Positions 7,060-15,697 of a stretch of 31,210 nt of DNA are shown one piece after another. Location: NCBI GenBank assembly GCA_964444885.1, contig CAYUIZ010000025.1, forward strand, positions 1 through 31,210, in the 5' to 3' direction. The position numbers and the translations under genes are program-made. Under the pieces are notes generated by a model that ran no database searches, had not been told where the DNA came from, and was given only the letters and a program-made list of their open reading frames with translations. Positions within the stretch are counted from its first letter, which is position 1. Every line of letters starts with the position of its first letter. The stretch comes from CAYRGQ01 sp964444885 (GTDB lineage: Bacteria > Bacteroidota > Bacteroidia > Sphingobacteriales > Sphingobacteriaceae).

Positions 7060-9321
7060 CTATTCAGATTGGTAGTCCCATCCCGCGGAGGACAGCACCT
7101 GAACGCTCCCTTCGTCCAAGATGATGCGGTCTTGAACCATCGTGCCGTTCAAACTGTATTGCACGACAAGCGTATTATTTTCTTTTTGCACACTATCTAC
7201 CCATGTTTCGGCATGAAAAGGCTCATGCACCGCGATAAATGTAGACTTGCCCCCGACATGGCGTTGCATCAGCCCATTGCGAAAAAAATTGTCCAGTTCG
7301 TTCTCGTCCTCGCGGGCACGCCTCACCGACGGGGAGCGAAAACGGAATACCTGTGTTTGGTTAGGGGCGACGATATGGGTTCGCAAGCCCGCCGCATTGC
7401 CTTCGCTATACCGCCAGGTGGCGGCCCACGCACCTTGCGTCGTCCCGCCGAGGATGTCGCGAAGGTGCGCATACGCATGGAAACGCGTGCCTGCCCGATC
7501 CATATCGTATTGGCTTGCGGGCATATTATCCCCACCCCACTCAGGCACTAGGCTCTCGACTGGGTTATGCAAGGGAATGCTCACTTCCAATGTCCCTTCC
7601 TCTTCGCACATGCCATGCAGGAACCAGTCATGTTGCTGTCCGCCTTCCACGTCAAAGCGATCAACCACGTAATCGTACCCGGGGGCCGCATGCACTAACA
7701 GTAGTTGCCTCCGATACGTTGTGGCCACGGACGCGTAGGCTGGCGAAGCATCCACATCGACAACTTTGACGCGTGGGTGGCTATCGTCAAAAAAAAGCAA
7801 CTCCCCCGTCACCTGTTCGCTAACCGCACCGCGTGCATCCTGGCCGCGTTGGTCGATTACCACGGTATTGTGGGAAGCCGTGTGTGTCGCCCAGCCCCGA
7901 TAACGCGTATGTGTGTATCCAATATCCGACAGCAATTCCTGCCCGGACGCATACAAGATAATTGATCCATTGTCGTCATGGGAGTGGCCATAATCTCCGC
8001 TCCAGTTGATGTTCACCATGACCTGGTGCGGGCCAGCGCCAGCGCCTAGCACCGCATTGCCCAAGGAAGGCCACAGGCGCGACACCGCGGTATCCGTTGC
8101 TTTTCCACGGCTATGCCACCAAGTATCATTGATCGGGATCTTGCGGCCGTTCGGCAGGACAGCTTGGCGGCTCACCTCCAATGCTTTCTTATACAGGGGC
8201 ATCTCACGCTCCATATCCAGGCTTTCAAACCGATCGCCTTCCCAATTCGGCGGATCGGTATAGCCCGACAATGCATTGGCTACTCGTGTCAAGCCGTTGA
8301 TCGTCATGTCGTGGTAGGAAGGCGCCCCCTCCTTCCACCACCCGTCGTCGAAAAAACCTTTGGTTAAAAACGCACGAAATCGCCCCACCGCGTCGTGCAC
8401 CATCGCCGGTTCGCCCAATATCCGCCCCAAACGAATCATGTCTTCGTACATTCGCGGCGACATATTCGTGTACGTTTCCGGGTTAGCGGTAGTGAATTGA
8501 TAACTCAGCTTAAATAGATCATTTTCGATTCGCCGATCCGATTGCTGGCCGATAACGGCATCCATGCGTTGCCAATCATAGCCAGCTTGCAGTAAATCAT
8601 ACGCAAGCACTAATGTGCCTGGAATATCCATATAGCCCCACCAGCTCCATTTGGCTCCTCGATAGGGACCAATGCCCTCATAAGGCCACTTCTGGTCACC
8701 CGGGAAAAACTTCACCGGCACTTGCGGATAATCGTACTTGACGGCATAGTCCGGGTAGACCTGCGCGAATCGCCCGATGATGGCGGCGGCACGGTCGCCA
8801 TACGTATTGTCGTGCGTCACAAACCATAGTTTTGCCAATTGTTCTGCTGCACGTATCAGTGCCGACCGGCGTTCGTACCAGGCGTGCGCTTCGAAAAAAT
8901 ATTGCTTCCCGTCAGCGTCTTCGTGGTAGCGGTACCGTTGCTGCCTCCCGCTTGGCGCTGTAAGTAGCCGTTCCCGGTTATTGGGGAACTCCCCGTTCGG
9001 GAACTGCATGGTGCAGTAGTTACAGCGTACGTGGTCGCCCATGCCAGGCTCCCAGCCCAGCACACCATTATCCTGCGCGCCGCCATGGCAATGGGGGCAA
9101 CCGACAAAATAAATGCCCGAATGGGCTGGCACCTCGCCAATTAACTCCTCGACCGATAAATCCAGCAACCAAGCTACCGTACTTTTCAAGTTGGCTGTAT
9201 CCACATTGGCCAACGGATAAATCGGGTGTTTCGGCTCGGCTATTAGCGAGTCGCCTTGCTCGTGCGACACAGCCACGTTGCCGGCTGCGGCAACCGCCAG
9301 CAGGCAAAGGGCGTATTTCAT
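7060..9321 (-). CDS. Heparinase II/III family protein with N-terminal CxxC pair (probable polysaccharide lyase)
   Basis: 753 residues from ATG at 9321. An ATG at 9402 would add 27 residues and overlap the previous gene, but MKYALCLLAVAAAGNVAVS from 9321 is a good signal peptide. An N-terminal alpha/alpha-toroid region is followed by the beta-sandwich signature GHSHDDNGSIILY, SDIGY and ASHNTVV: His446, His448, Asp450, Asp466 and His484. The His448-to-Asp466 spacing of 18 equals that of the zinc ligands His406 and Asp424 of Pedobacter heparinase II. Near the N-terminus CPHC and CNYC (Cys75, 78, 100, 103) form a zinc-ribbon-like pair not found in the two larger paralogs. The family beta-eliminates uronic-acid-containing chains. 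The substrate is unknown. The gene follows the larger lyase gene by 65 bp. Confidence 0.88.
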   Translation of the reverse strand: MKYALCLLAVAAAGNVAVSHEQGDSLIAEPKHPIYPLANVDTANLKSTVAWLLDLSVEELIGEVPAHSGIYFVGCPHCHGGAQDNGVLGWEPGMGDHVRCNYCTMQFPNGEFPNNRERLLTAPSGRQQRYRYHEDADGKQYFFEAHAWYERRSALIRAAEQLAKLWFVTHDNTYGDRAAAIIGRFAQVYPDYAVKYDYPQVPVKFFPGDQKWPYEGIGPYRGAKWSWWGYMDIPGTLVLAYDLLQAGYDWQRMDAVIGQQSDRRIENDLFKLSYQFTTANPETYTNMSPRMYEDMIRLGRILGEPAMVHDAVGRFRAFLTKGFFDDGWWKEGAPSYHDMTINGLTRVANALSGYTDPPNWEGDRFESLDMEREMPLYKKALEVSRQAVLPNGRKIPINDTWWHSRGKATDTAVSRLWPSLGNAVLGAGAGPHQVMVNINWSGDYGHSHDDNGSIILYASGQELLSDIGYTHTRYRGWATHTASHNTVVIDQRGQDARGAVSEQVTGELLFFDDSHPRVKVVDVDASPAYASVATTYRRQLLLVHAAPGYDYVVDRFDVEGGQQHDWFLHGMCEEEGTLEVSIPLHNPVESLVPEWGGDNMPASQYDMDRAGTRFHAYAHLRDILGGTTQGAWAATWRYSEGNAAGLRTHIVAPNQTQVFRFRSPSVRRAREDENELDNFFRNGLMQRHVGGKSTFIAVHEPFHAETWVDSVQKENNTLVVQYSLNGTMVQDRIILDEGSVQVLSSAGWDYQSE

Positions 9322-9386
9322 CCATTTGCCACACACAATTGACAGTACGCCTTTCCACAACAACCCAGGCCAGCGAAAGCAGTTGC

Positions 9387-12300
9387 TTATTTCCGTTGCC
9401 ATGAAAAGACTGATTTAAACGTGATCGTATCGCCTTCCCCAATATTGGCTAACCAGACTTTGTCGTGCGGGTTGAGTGGCTTTGAGGGTGCTTCTGCCAG
9501 ATCAACGTGCCTTCTTCCCGTTTTACTAACCTGCCCTATGGGGCTCAATGCCGCATCTAGCAAGGTAGTGCCCACATAATGGTTGAAAAAAGTCAATTCG
9601 GCATCCGACTGAATATGCGTGTCTTTCGTATTGGCAATGCCAAAATAACCCACGAGCATATCGTCATGCAGTTGGAGCCGCAGGGTCCTCCCCTTTGCCT
9701 CGGCAACGGTGGCGGGATGCCCAGTCGTGCGGTAGGGATTGGTGAAATGGAAGACTCCCTCGGCACCCGCCAAGCCCTCCCCCGCATGCACGTCGACCAA
9801 CACTTCGTTGTTGGCCACGTCAACACGGCGTACCGTACCTTGCAAGGGGCTATCCGTAAAGGTGTCATTGCCGACTTTCAGGTAGGTACCATCGGTAAAA
9901 TAGACGCGCTGGACGTTATTTTCCCGATCGAAGGTCACCACCGCCGTATTCGCGTCAGTTTCGATGCCGAAGGCGCTGAGCGACTTGATCGAGTTGGTCG
10001 TATCGCGCACGATGACGTCCACGTGCTGTTGCCGCTTGACGGCCAGCGCCGTACCCGTGCCACCGGCTACGTCCACCCATTCGCTCGATTGTATAAAAGG
10101 ATCGTTCTGGTAAGTTTCAAATATCCCGACAAACGTGCTGTTCAGGGGCTCCTCCCCCGTTGCGGCAGCCCGCCGCGCCATCATGTATTTAACCACATGG
10201 TCTTTGGCCCGGGGCTTATCATACGCATCGGCAATGAACACTTGCTGGCCAGCATGGGGCATCACGTGTATTTTCAGCCGGGCATTGGGGTCTTTGATGT
10301 GCTGGTAGGCTAGCGACGCCTTGCCGTCCATGAGCTTTTGCACGTTGAAAAAATGCTGGTAGCCCGAGCCACCATATCCTCCGTAGCCTATCGAATCGCC
10401 CTTCGTTTCGAGCGTAGGATTATCGTAGATCTCCCCCAGCTTGACCTGTGTGCCAGCCAGTGTCCCCGGCTGTACGGCTCCCCATGACGAACTGCTCAGG
10501 AAACCCACTTCGCCCGGAGGCCCGTGCAACGAGTAGTCGTGTTGCTTGCCTCCCTGTACGTGGAAGAAATCGACCACGTAAGTCTGTCCGCCGTCACCTT
10601 CGATTTGGACCAGGTTGCGCCGGTACTGGCTGGCTTGGCGGTATGCCGGGGATTGTGCGTCCATGCTTTGCGCAAAATCGCCTTCCGAAAAATGGTGGAG
10701 CGTACCCGGCAGGTTTACGTTTTGCCGTTGTTCGTCGACCACGACCGTATTGTGCGATGCCGTGTTCAACGACCAGGTGTACACTTCGCGGACGAAAGCG
10801 TTCATGGCATCTGGATACCCCAAATCGGGCATCATTTTCTGCCCGTTGGCAAACAGCTCAAAGTTGAGGAAATCCCAATGGTAGTGCGCGAAGTGCATGC
10901 CGTATTTCATGGCTAGGGCCGACTCGTCGCGCGGATTATTAAGTATGCCCCAGCCATAGCCCGCAAATAGGCGCGATTTAGCCGGCGGCAGAATCCGATC
11001 GCCCGATGCCAAGCCCGGAACGTCTGCAACCTCCCGGAACAGGGACTCATACGTGGTGAAATATTGGTCTGGCGATAGGTTTAGCCAGGCGATATAGGTG
11101 GAGTCCCCTGTTCCGGCAAACGCGGACTGGTACGTTTCGGCATCCCGGCCGATCACGTCGCCCAGCACGTTACCGCCATCGCCCATCGCGGGCGTATAGC
11201 GCCCTACCGCCAACGACTGCACCGGACCGTCCAGAATTCGTTTTACTTTCGGCAACGCAAACAGGTCGACCCCTTGCTTGTTCAGCAGGTTAGCCATGAT
11301 GGTGATATACCTAATCCACAAAAAGTTATAGCCGGGCGATTCAAGGGGCAGGCCGTCCCTAAACATCTGATTGTACAAGGCGTAGTAAATCCCCATTTTG
11401 CTCCTGACCGACGCCGACTCATTCAGAATCATGTCGATGTACTGTTCAGGTTGCGCATATTGGCGCGCCAAATTCACGGCCAGCACCGCGCTCTGATGCA
11501 TCCCGAAATTGCCCAGCACTTTATTCTCTTCAAATGCCCTGAGGGATTCTTCCAGGAAATTAGACTCGATGTATTCGCGGATTTCCACGCCACTCTTGCC
11601 TAAATACTGTTGCAGTGCCTGGTTGCCGTCAATGCTTTCCCAGACGGCATCGTAGGCCTCTGCCGACTGAAGGACGGTGTTCGTTTCCCAAATATAATTG
11701 ACAATCTTGCCGCGGTACACGCCGTTCCTTGCTTTCATCATTTGCCCATACCGCGATTGCTCTTCGTGGTTCATCGAGGGATACACCTCGGCCAGCCGGT
11801 GTAGCATCAATGCGGCCTTATGCGCATAACCCGCGTCGCCGGTCAATTGGTACGCCCTGCCCAGGTTCAGTATGCCCGGAATGATATGCCTGTGCCAGGT
11901 CCAGTGGTTGGCGTATGCGACAAACCAGTAGCGCTCGCCGTCTGGCGCCACCCAGCCCCAGCCGTCATCCGCGTATTCGGCGTCCCAGTCCTGCTCCTCG
12001 GTAAAACCGCTCTTGTAATACGATGCAAAATCATTGGAGGGAAATAGCCGTCCGTCAATGGGGGATTTGACTTGGAACGGGTGCTTGGGGTCGACAATCC
12101 AAGGATAGGTACCGCCCACGTTGAAAACTTCCGAACCGTGGATGGGGCATCCTTTTGCATTCAGGTCAAACGCGCGCGGCACTTGCGCGCTGGCCATCAA
12201 GTCGACGATATCCTGGTCATCCCAGTCTATCCAATAATCCGCCCCTTGGATAATCTTATCCGCTATTTTTTTTGCGCCGGCATTCGTGGCGACGTTGTTT

Positions 12301-12503
12301 CTCGCGACGGCGATTTCGTCATCGGAATAAAATAACCGGTCTGTCTTTAGCGGAAACTGCGCGGGCCGGGGCGCGACGTATTCAAACGGAATCGTGTCCA
12401 GCTTGGCGTGTTGCTGCGCCTGGGCGCCCGTAACGAGGCCCATCGATACGCCGGCAACAACGCGCACCACGCGTCTTAGGTTTTTCTTTATTGCGCACTT
12501 CAT
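9387..12503 (-). CDS. Large heparinase II/III family protein, tandem copy 2
   Basis: 1038 residues. The start is ATG at 12503, because MKC-x at this site matches the start of the upstream paralog and both share the GGAAATAATGAAGTG context; the frame also runs to TTG at 12512. A signal peptide ends near AQAQQ. The alpha/alpha-toroid (about 60-470) includes NHWTWHRH and NFGMHQ. The beta-sandwich holds HYHWD (His540, His542, Asp544), PDLGYP (Asp560) and SHNTV (His584), matching the metal site of heparinase II. About 350 further residues make it longer than typical members. It is most similar to the neighbour at 12575-15697, with most stretches alignable without gaps. It is expected to be a periplasmic or surface lyase on a uronic-acid glycan; substrate unknown. 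Confidence 0.88.
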   Translation of the reverse strand: MKCAIKKNLRRVVRVVAGVSMGLVTGAQAQQHAKLDTIPFEYVAPRPAQFPLKTDRLFYSDDEIAVARNNVATNAGAKKIADKIIQGADYWIDWDDQDIVDLMASAQVPRAFDLNAKGCPIHGSEVFNVGGTYPWIVDPKHPFQVKSPIDGRLFPSNDFASYYKSGFTEEQDWDAEYADDGWGWVAPDGERYWFVAYANHWTWHRHIIPGILNLGRAYQLTGDAGYAHKAALMLHRLAEVYPSMNHEEQSRYGQMMKARNGVYRGKIVNYIWETNTVLQSAEAYDAVWESIDGNQALQQYLGKSGVEIREYIESNFLEESLRAFEENKVLGNFGMHQSAVLAVNLARQYAQPEQYIDMILNESASVRSKMGIYYALYNQMFRDGLPLESPGYNFLWIRYITIMANLLNKQGVDLFALPKVKRILDGPVQSLAVGRYTPAMGDGGNVLGDVIGRDAETYQSAFAGTGDSTYIAWLNLSPDQYFTTYESLFREVADVPGLASGDRILPPAKSRLFAGYGWGILNNPRDESALAMKYGMHFAHYHWDFLNFELFANGQKMMPDLGYPDAMNAFVREVYTWSLNTASHNTVVVDEQRQNVNLPGTLHHFSEGDFAQSMDAQSPAYRQASQYRRNLVQIEGDGGQTYVVDFFHVQGGKQHDYSLHGPPGEVGFLSSSSWGAVQPGTLAGTQVKLGEIYDNPTLETKGDSIGYGGYGGSGYQHFFNVQKLMDGKASLAYQHIKDPNARLKIHVMPHAGQQVFIADAYDKPRAKDHVVKYMMARRAAATGEEPLNSTFVGIFETYQNDPFIQSSEWVDVAGGTGTALAVKRQQHVDVIVRDTTNSIKSLSAFGIETDANTAVVTFDRENNVQRVYFTDGTYLKVGNDTFTDSPLQGTVRRVDVANNEVLVDVHAGEGLAGAEGVFHFTNPYRTTGHPATVAEAKGRTLRLQLHDDMLVGYFGIANTKDTHIQSDAELTFFNHYVGTTLLDAALSPIGQVSKTGRRHVDLAEAPSKPLNPHDKVWLANIGEGDTITFKSVFSWQRK

Positions 12504-12531
12504 TATTTCCAATTTATGAGGTTATCCGCCT

Positions 12532-12563
12532 AGCCCGCTGCGGTTGCCCGGCGGCTGCGGGCT
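12532..12563. promoter_or_regulatory. GC-rich stem-loop between the tandem lyase genes
   Basis: AGCCCGC (12532-12538) pairs with GCGGGCT (12557-12563), and the GC-rich loop can pair further. It lies in the 71-bp spacer between the two large lyase genes. With no U-tract, it looks more like an mRNA-stability or processing hairpin than a terminator. Confidence 0.45.
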
Positions 12564-12574
12564 CCCGCCAACGC

Positions 12575-15500
12575 TTACTGACCCGGTTTGTCCCGTTGCC
12601 AAGAAAAGACAGTTTTCAATGTTATCGCCTCCCCTTCCCCCAGGTTAGCAAGCCATACCTTATCCTTGTTTTGCAACGGCCTTGCGGGGTCTTGTGCGAG
12701 CACTACGCTTTTCCGTTCGGTTTTTTCGACTTGCCCCACCGGGTTGTAGGCCGCATCCAATACCGTAGTGCCGACATATTGATGGAAGAAATTCAATTCG
12801 GTGTCCGACTCGATTTGACGGCCGTTGATTCCAGCCACGCCAAAGTACCCGACGAGGGCGTCATCGTGTAATTTCAGCCGAATGGTTTGTGCTTCAGCCG
12901 TGGCCACCGTGGCGGGATGCGCCGTCGTGCGGTAGGAATTGCGGAAGTGGAAGACCCCTTCGGAACCGGCCAAGCCCTCTCCCGAGTGCACATCGACCAG
13001 CACCTCGCTATTGGCTACGTCAACACGGCGCACCGTCCCTTCCAACGGGCTGTCTTTAAACGTATCCTTGCCCACGTTCAGGTAGGTACCGTCTGTGAAA
13101 TAAACCCGTTGCACCTTGTTTTCCTGGTCGAAAGTAACCACCGCCGTATTCGCGTCGGTCTCGATGCCGAAGGCGCTGAGCGACTTGATCGAGTTGGTCG
13201 TGTCGCGCACGATGACGTCGACGTGCTGTTGCCGCGTGACGGCCAAGGCCATCCCCTCGCCACCGGCTAGGTCGAGCTGTTGGCTGGATTGTATGAACGG
13301 CGTGTTTTGGTAGGTTTCAAAGACCCCTACGAAGGTGCTGTTCAAGGACTCCTCCCCCATTGCGGCAGCCCGCCGCGCCATCATGTATTTGAGCACATGG
13401 CTTTTGGCGTTGGGCTTGTCGTACGCATCCGCGATGTACACTTGCTGTCCTTCAAACGGCAATACGTGTATTTTCAACCGGGCGTTGGGGTCTTTGATGT
13501 GCTGGTAGGCCAGCGAAGCCTTTCCCGAGGCCAGTTGTTGCACGTTGAAAAAATGCTGGTAGCCTGATCCCCGATAACTGTTGTAGCCCATCGAGTCGCC
13601 TTTGCTTTCCAATGTGGGGTTATCGTATATTTCGCCGAGCTTGACATGCGTGCCCGCGAGCGTGCCGGGTTGCACGCCTCCCCACGACGTATTGTCCACA
13701 AACGACACCTCGCCGGGAGGCCCGTGCAGGGAATAGTCATGTTGTTTGCCTCCTCGCACATGGAAGAAATCGACCACATACGTTTGTCCATTATCCCCTT
13801 CTATCTGGACCAAGTTGCGCCGGTATTGGCCGGCTTGCCGATAGGCAGGCGATTGCGCATCGATGCTCTGCACAAAATCGCCTTCCGAAAAATGATGGAG
13901 CGTGCCGGGCGCATTCCAATTTTGCCGTTGCTCGTCTACGACCACGGTATTGTGCGCGGCGGTATTCGTCGACCACGTGTACACGCTCCGGACAAAATTG
14001 TTCATCTCGTCAGGATACCCCAAGTCGGGCATCATTTTCTGGCCGTTGGCAAATAGCTCGAAGTTGAGGAAATCCCAATGGGCGTGCGAGTAGTGCATGC
14101 CGTATTTCACGGCCAAGGCCGACTCGTCGGGCGGGTTGTTGAGTATGCCCCAGCCATAGCCTGCAAACAGCCTGGATTGGGTAGGGGGCAAGATCCGGCC
14201 GGCCGAAGCCGCACCCGGAACATCCACCACCTCGGTAAACAAGGATTCATACGTTGCGAAATGCTGGTCTGGCGTCAGGCTCAGCCAAGCGATATAGGTC
14301 GAGTCGCCCGTTCTGGCGAAAGCGGGCTGGTAAGTCGCCGGAGACCGCCCGTGGACACCGCCCAGCACATTGCTGCCGTCGCCCAGCGCCGGGGTGTAGC
14401 GCCCGATGGCTAGGGACTGGAGGGGGCCGTCGAGCAATCTTTTGAACCGAGGCTCGGCATACAGGTTCACGCCCTGCCTTTCCAGCAGGGCGGCGATACG
14501 CGACAAGTGGCTAATCCATAAAAAATTGTATTCGGGCGATTCGAGGGGGAGCCCGTCCCGGAACACTTGGTTATACAGCGCATAGTTGATCCCCATTTTG
14601 CTCCGGTTCTCCCCGGGCTCGTCCAATATCATATTAAGGTACTTGTCGGGGTCGGCGTATTGGCGCGCCAAGCCCACCATCAAGACGGCACCTTGGTGCA
14701 TTCCGAAATTGCCCAACACCTTGTTTTGCTCAAACGCGCGCAGGGATTCCTCCAGGAAATTGGCTTCGATATACTCACGGATTTCCACGCCGCTTTTCCC
14801 GAGGTACTGCTGTAGGGCTTGGTTGCCGTCAATGCTCTCCCATACCGCGTCGTACGCCGCAGCCGATTCGCGGACGATGCTCGTCTCCCAAATGCGGTTC
14901 ACGATCTTGCCGCTGTACACGGAGTTGCGGGCTTTCATCAGTTGGCCGTAGCGCGATTGCTCTTCGTGGTTCATCGAGGGGTACACCTCGGCCAGGCGGT
15001 GCAGCATCAGCGCGGCCTTATGCGCGTACCGCTTGTCGCCCGTCAGCTGGTATGCCTTGGCCAGATTCGCTATGCCGGGTATGACATGCCGATGCCACGT
15101 CCAGTGGTTGGCGTACGCCACAAACCAGTAGCGCTCGCCGTCCGGGCCGAGCCAGCCCCAGCCGTCATCCGCGTAGTCAGCGTCCCAGTCTTGTTGTTCC
15201 GTGCGCCCGCTTTTGTAATACGCCGCAAAGTCATTGGAGGGGAACAGTTGCCCGTCGATGGGCGATTTCACTTGGAACGGATGCTTGGGGTCGACGATCC
15301 AAGGGTACCTTCCCGCCACCTCATACACTTTTTCGCCATGGATGGGGCATCCCAACGCACTGAGCGCGAAGGCCCGGGGCACTTCGGCACCCGCCATCAC
15401 GTGGATGATGTCTTCATCTTCCCAATCTATCCAATAGTTCGCTGCCTGGATAATCCTGTCGGCAATCCGTTTGGCACCCGGGTACGTGGCCACATTCCGC

Positions 15501-15697
15501 CGCGCCATGGCTATTTCCTCATCGGAATAAAGCATGCGGTCTGTTTTCAGCGGAAACTGGGCGGCACGTGGCGCCACCTCCTCAAAGGGCAAAATGTTTA
15601 GTCCGGCATGTTGTTGGGCGGCCAGTTGCGGTGCTGTGCAGACTAATAATCCGGCAACAATAAGCGCGGTACTTTTCATTCTCGCAATACACTTCAT
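12575..15697 (-). CDS. Large heparinase II/III family protein, tandem copy 1
   Basis: 1040 residues, ATG at 15697. This ATG overlaps the TAA of the amidohydrolase gene by one base (TAATG), so translation is probably coupled. The signal peptide ends near APQLAAQQ. The domain order is that of copy 2: NHWTWHRH, NFGMHQ, HAHWD (His538, His540, Asp542), PDLGYP (Asp558) and AAHNTV (His582), then a long C-terminal extension. Differences from copy 2 are scattered substitutions, including in the toroid, plus a few residues at each end. The two are therefore relatively recent duplicates that may differ in chain-length or substitution preference. The predicted reaction is beta-elimination of a uronic-acid glycan, on family grounds. 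Confidence 0.88.
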   Translation of the reverse strand: MKCIARMKSTALIVAGLLVCTAPQLAAQQHAGLNILPFEEVAPRAAQFPLKTDRMLYSDEEIAMARRNVATYPGAKRIADRIIQAANYWIDWEDEDIIHVMAGAEVPRAFALSALGCPIHGEKVYEVAGRYPWIVDPKHPFQVKSPIDGQLFPSNDFAAYYKSGRTEQQDWDADYADDGWGWLGPDGERYWFVAYANHWTWHRHVIPGIANLAKAYQLTGDKRYAHKAALMLHRLAEVYPSMNHEEQSRYGQLMKARNSVYSGKIVNRIWETSIVRESAAAYDAVWESIDGNQALQQYLGKSGVEIREYIEANFLEESLRAFEQNKVLGNFGMHQGAVLMVGLARQYADPDKYLNMILDEPGENRSKMGINYALYNQVFRDGLPLESPEYNFLWISHLSRIAALLERQGVNLYAEPRFKRLLDGPLQSLAIGRYTPALGDGSNVLGGVHGRSPATYQPAFARTGDSTYIAWLSLTPDQHFATYESLFTEVVDVPGAASAGRILPPTQSRLFAGYGWGILNNPPDESALAVKYGMHYSHAHWDFLNFELFANGQKMMPDLGYPDEMNNFVRSVYTWSTNTAAHNTVVVDEQRQNWNAPGTLHHFSEGDFVQSIDAQSPAYRQAGQYRRNLVQIEGDNGQTYVVDFFHVRGGKQHDYSLHGPPGEVSFVDNTSWGGVQPGTLAGTHVKLGEIYDNPTLESKGDSMGYNSYRGSGYQHFFNVQQLASGKASLAYQHIKDPNARLKIHVLPFEGQQVYIADAYDKPNAKSHVLKYMMARRAAAMGEESLNSTFVGVFETYQNTPFIQSSQQLDLAGGEGMALAVTRQQHVDVIVRDTTNSIKSLSAFGIETDANTAVVTFDQENKVQRVYFTDGTYLNVGKDTFKDSPLEGTVRRVDVANSEVLVDVHSGEGLAGSEGVFHFRNSYRTTAHPATVATAEAQTIRLKLHDDALVGYFGVAGINGRQIESDTELNFFHQYVGTTVLDAAYNPVGQVEKTERKSVVLAQDPARPLQNKDKVWLANLGEGEAITLKTVFSWQRDKPGQ

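Larger units (their letters stand above)
9387..15697 (-). repeat. Tandem duplication of a 3.1-kb lyase gene
   Basis: The two large lyase genes form a direct repeat with a period of about 3.19-3.20 kb. Nucleotide identity is visible along the full length and peaks in 9941-10035 against 13141-13235, with 4 differences in 95 bases and a 41-base perfect run beginning at 9961. The start region (GGAAATAATGAAGTG) is also shared. Confidence 0.85.

Noticed and set aside
9322..9402. Longer N-terminus for the third heparinase-like gene (ATG at 9402)
   Set aside because: It overlaps the previous coding region by 16 bases and would place the signal peptide 27 residues inside the protein.
9579..10313. 244-codon open frame on the plus strand
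   Set aside because: It is antisense to a heparinase-family gene. A similar antisense frame occurs at the matching place in the paralog, as expected from duplicated sequence rather than a gene.
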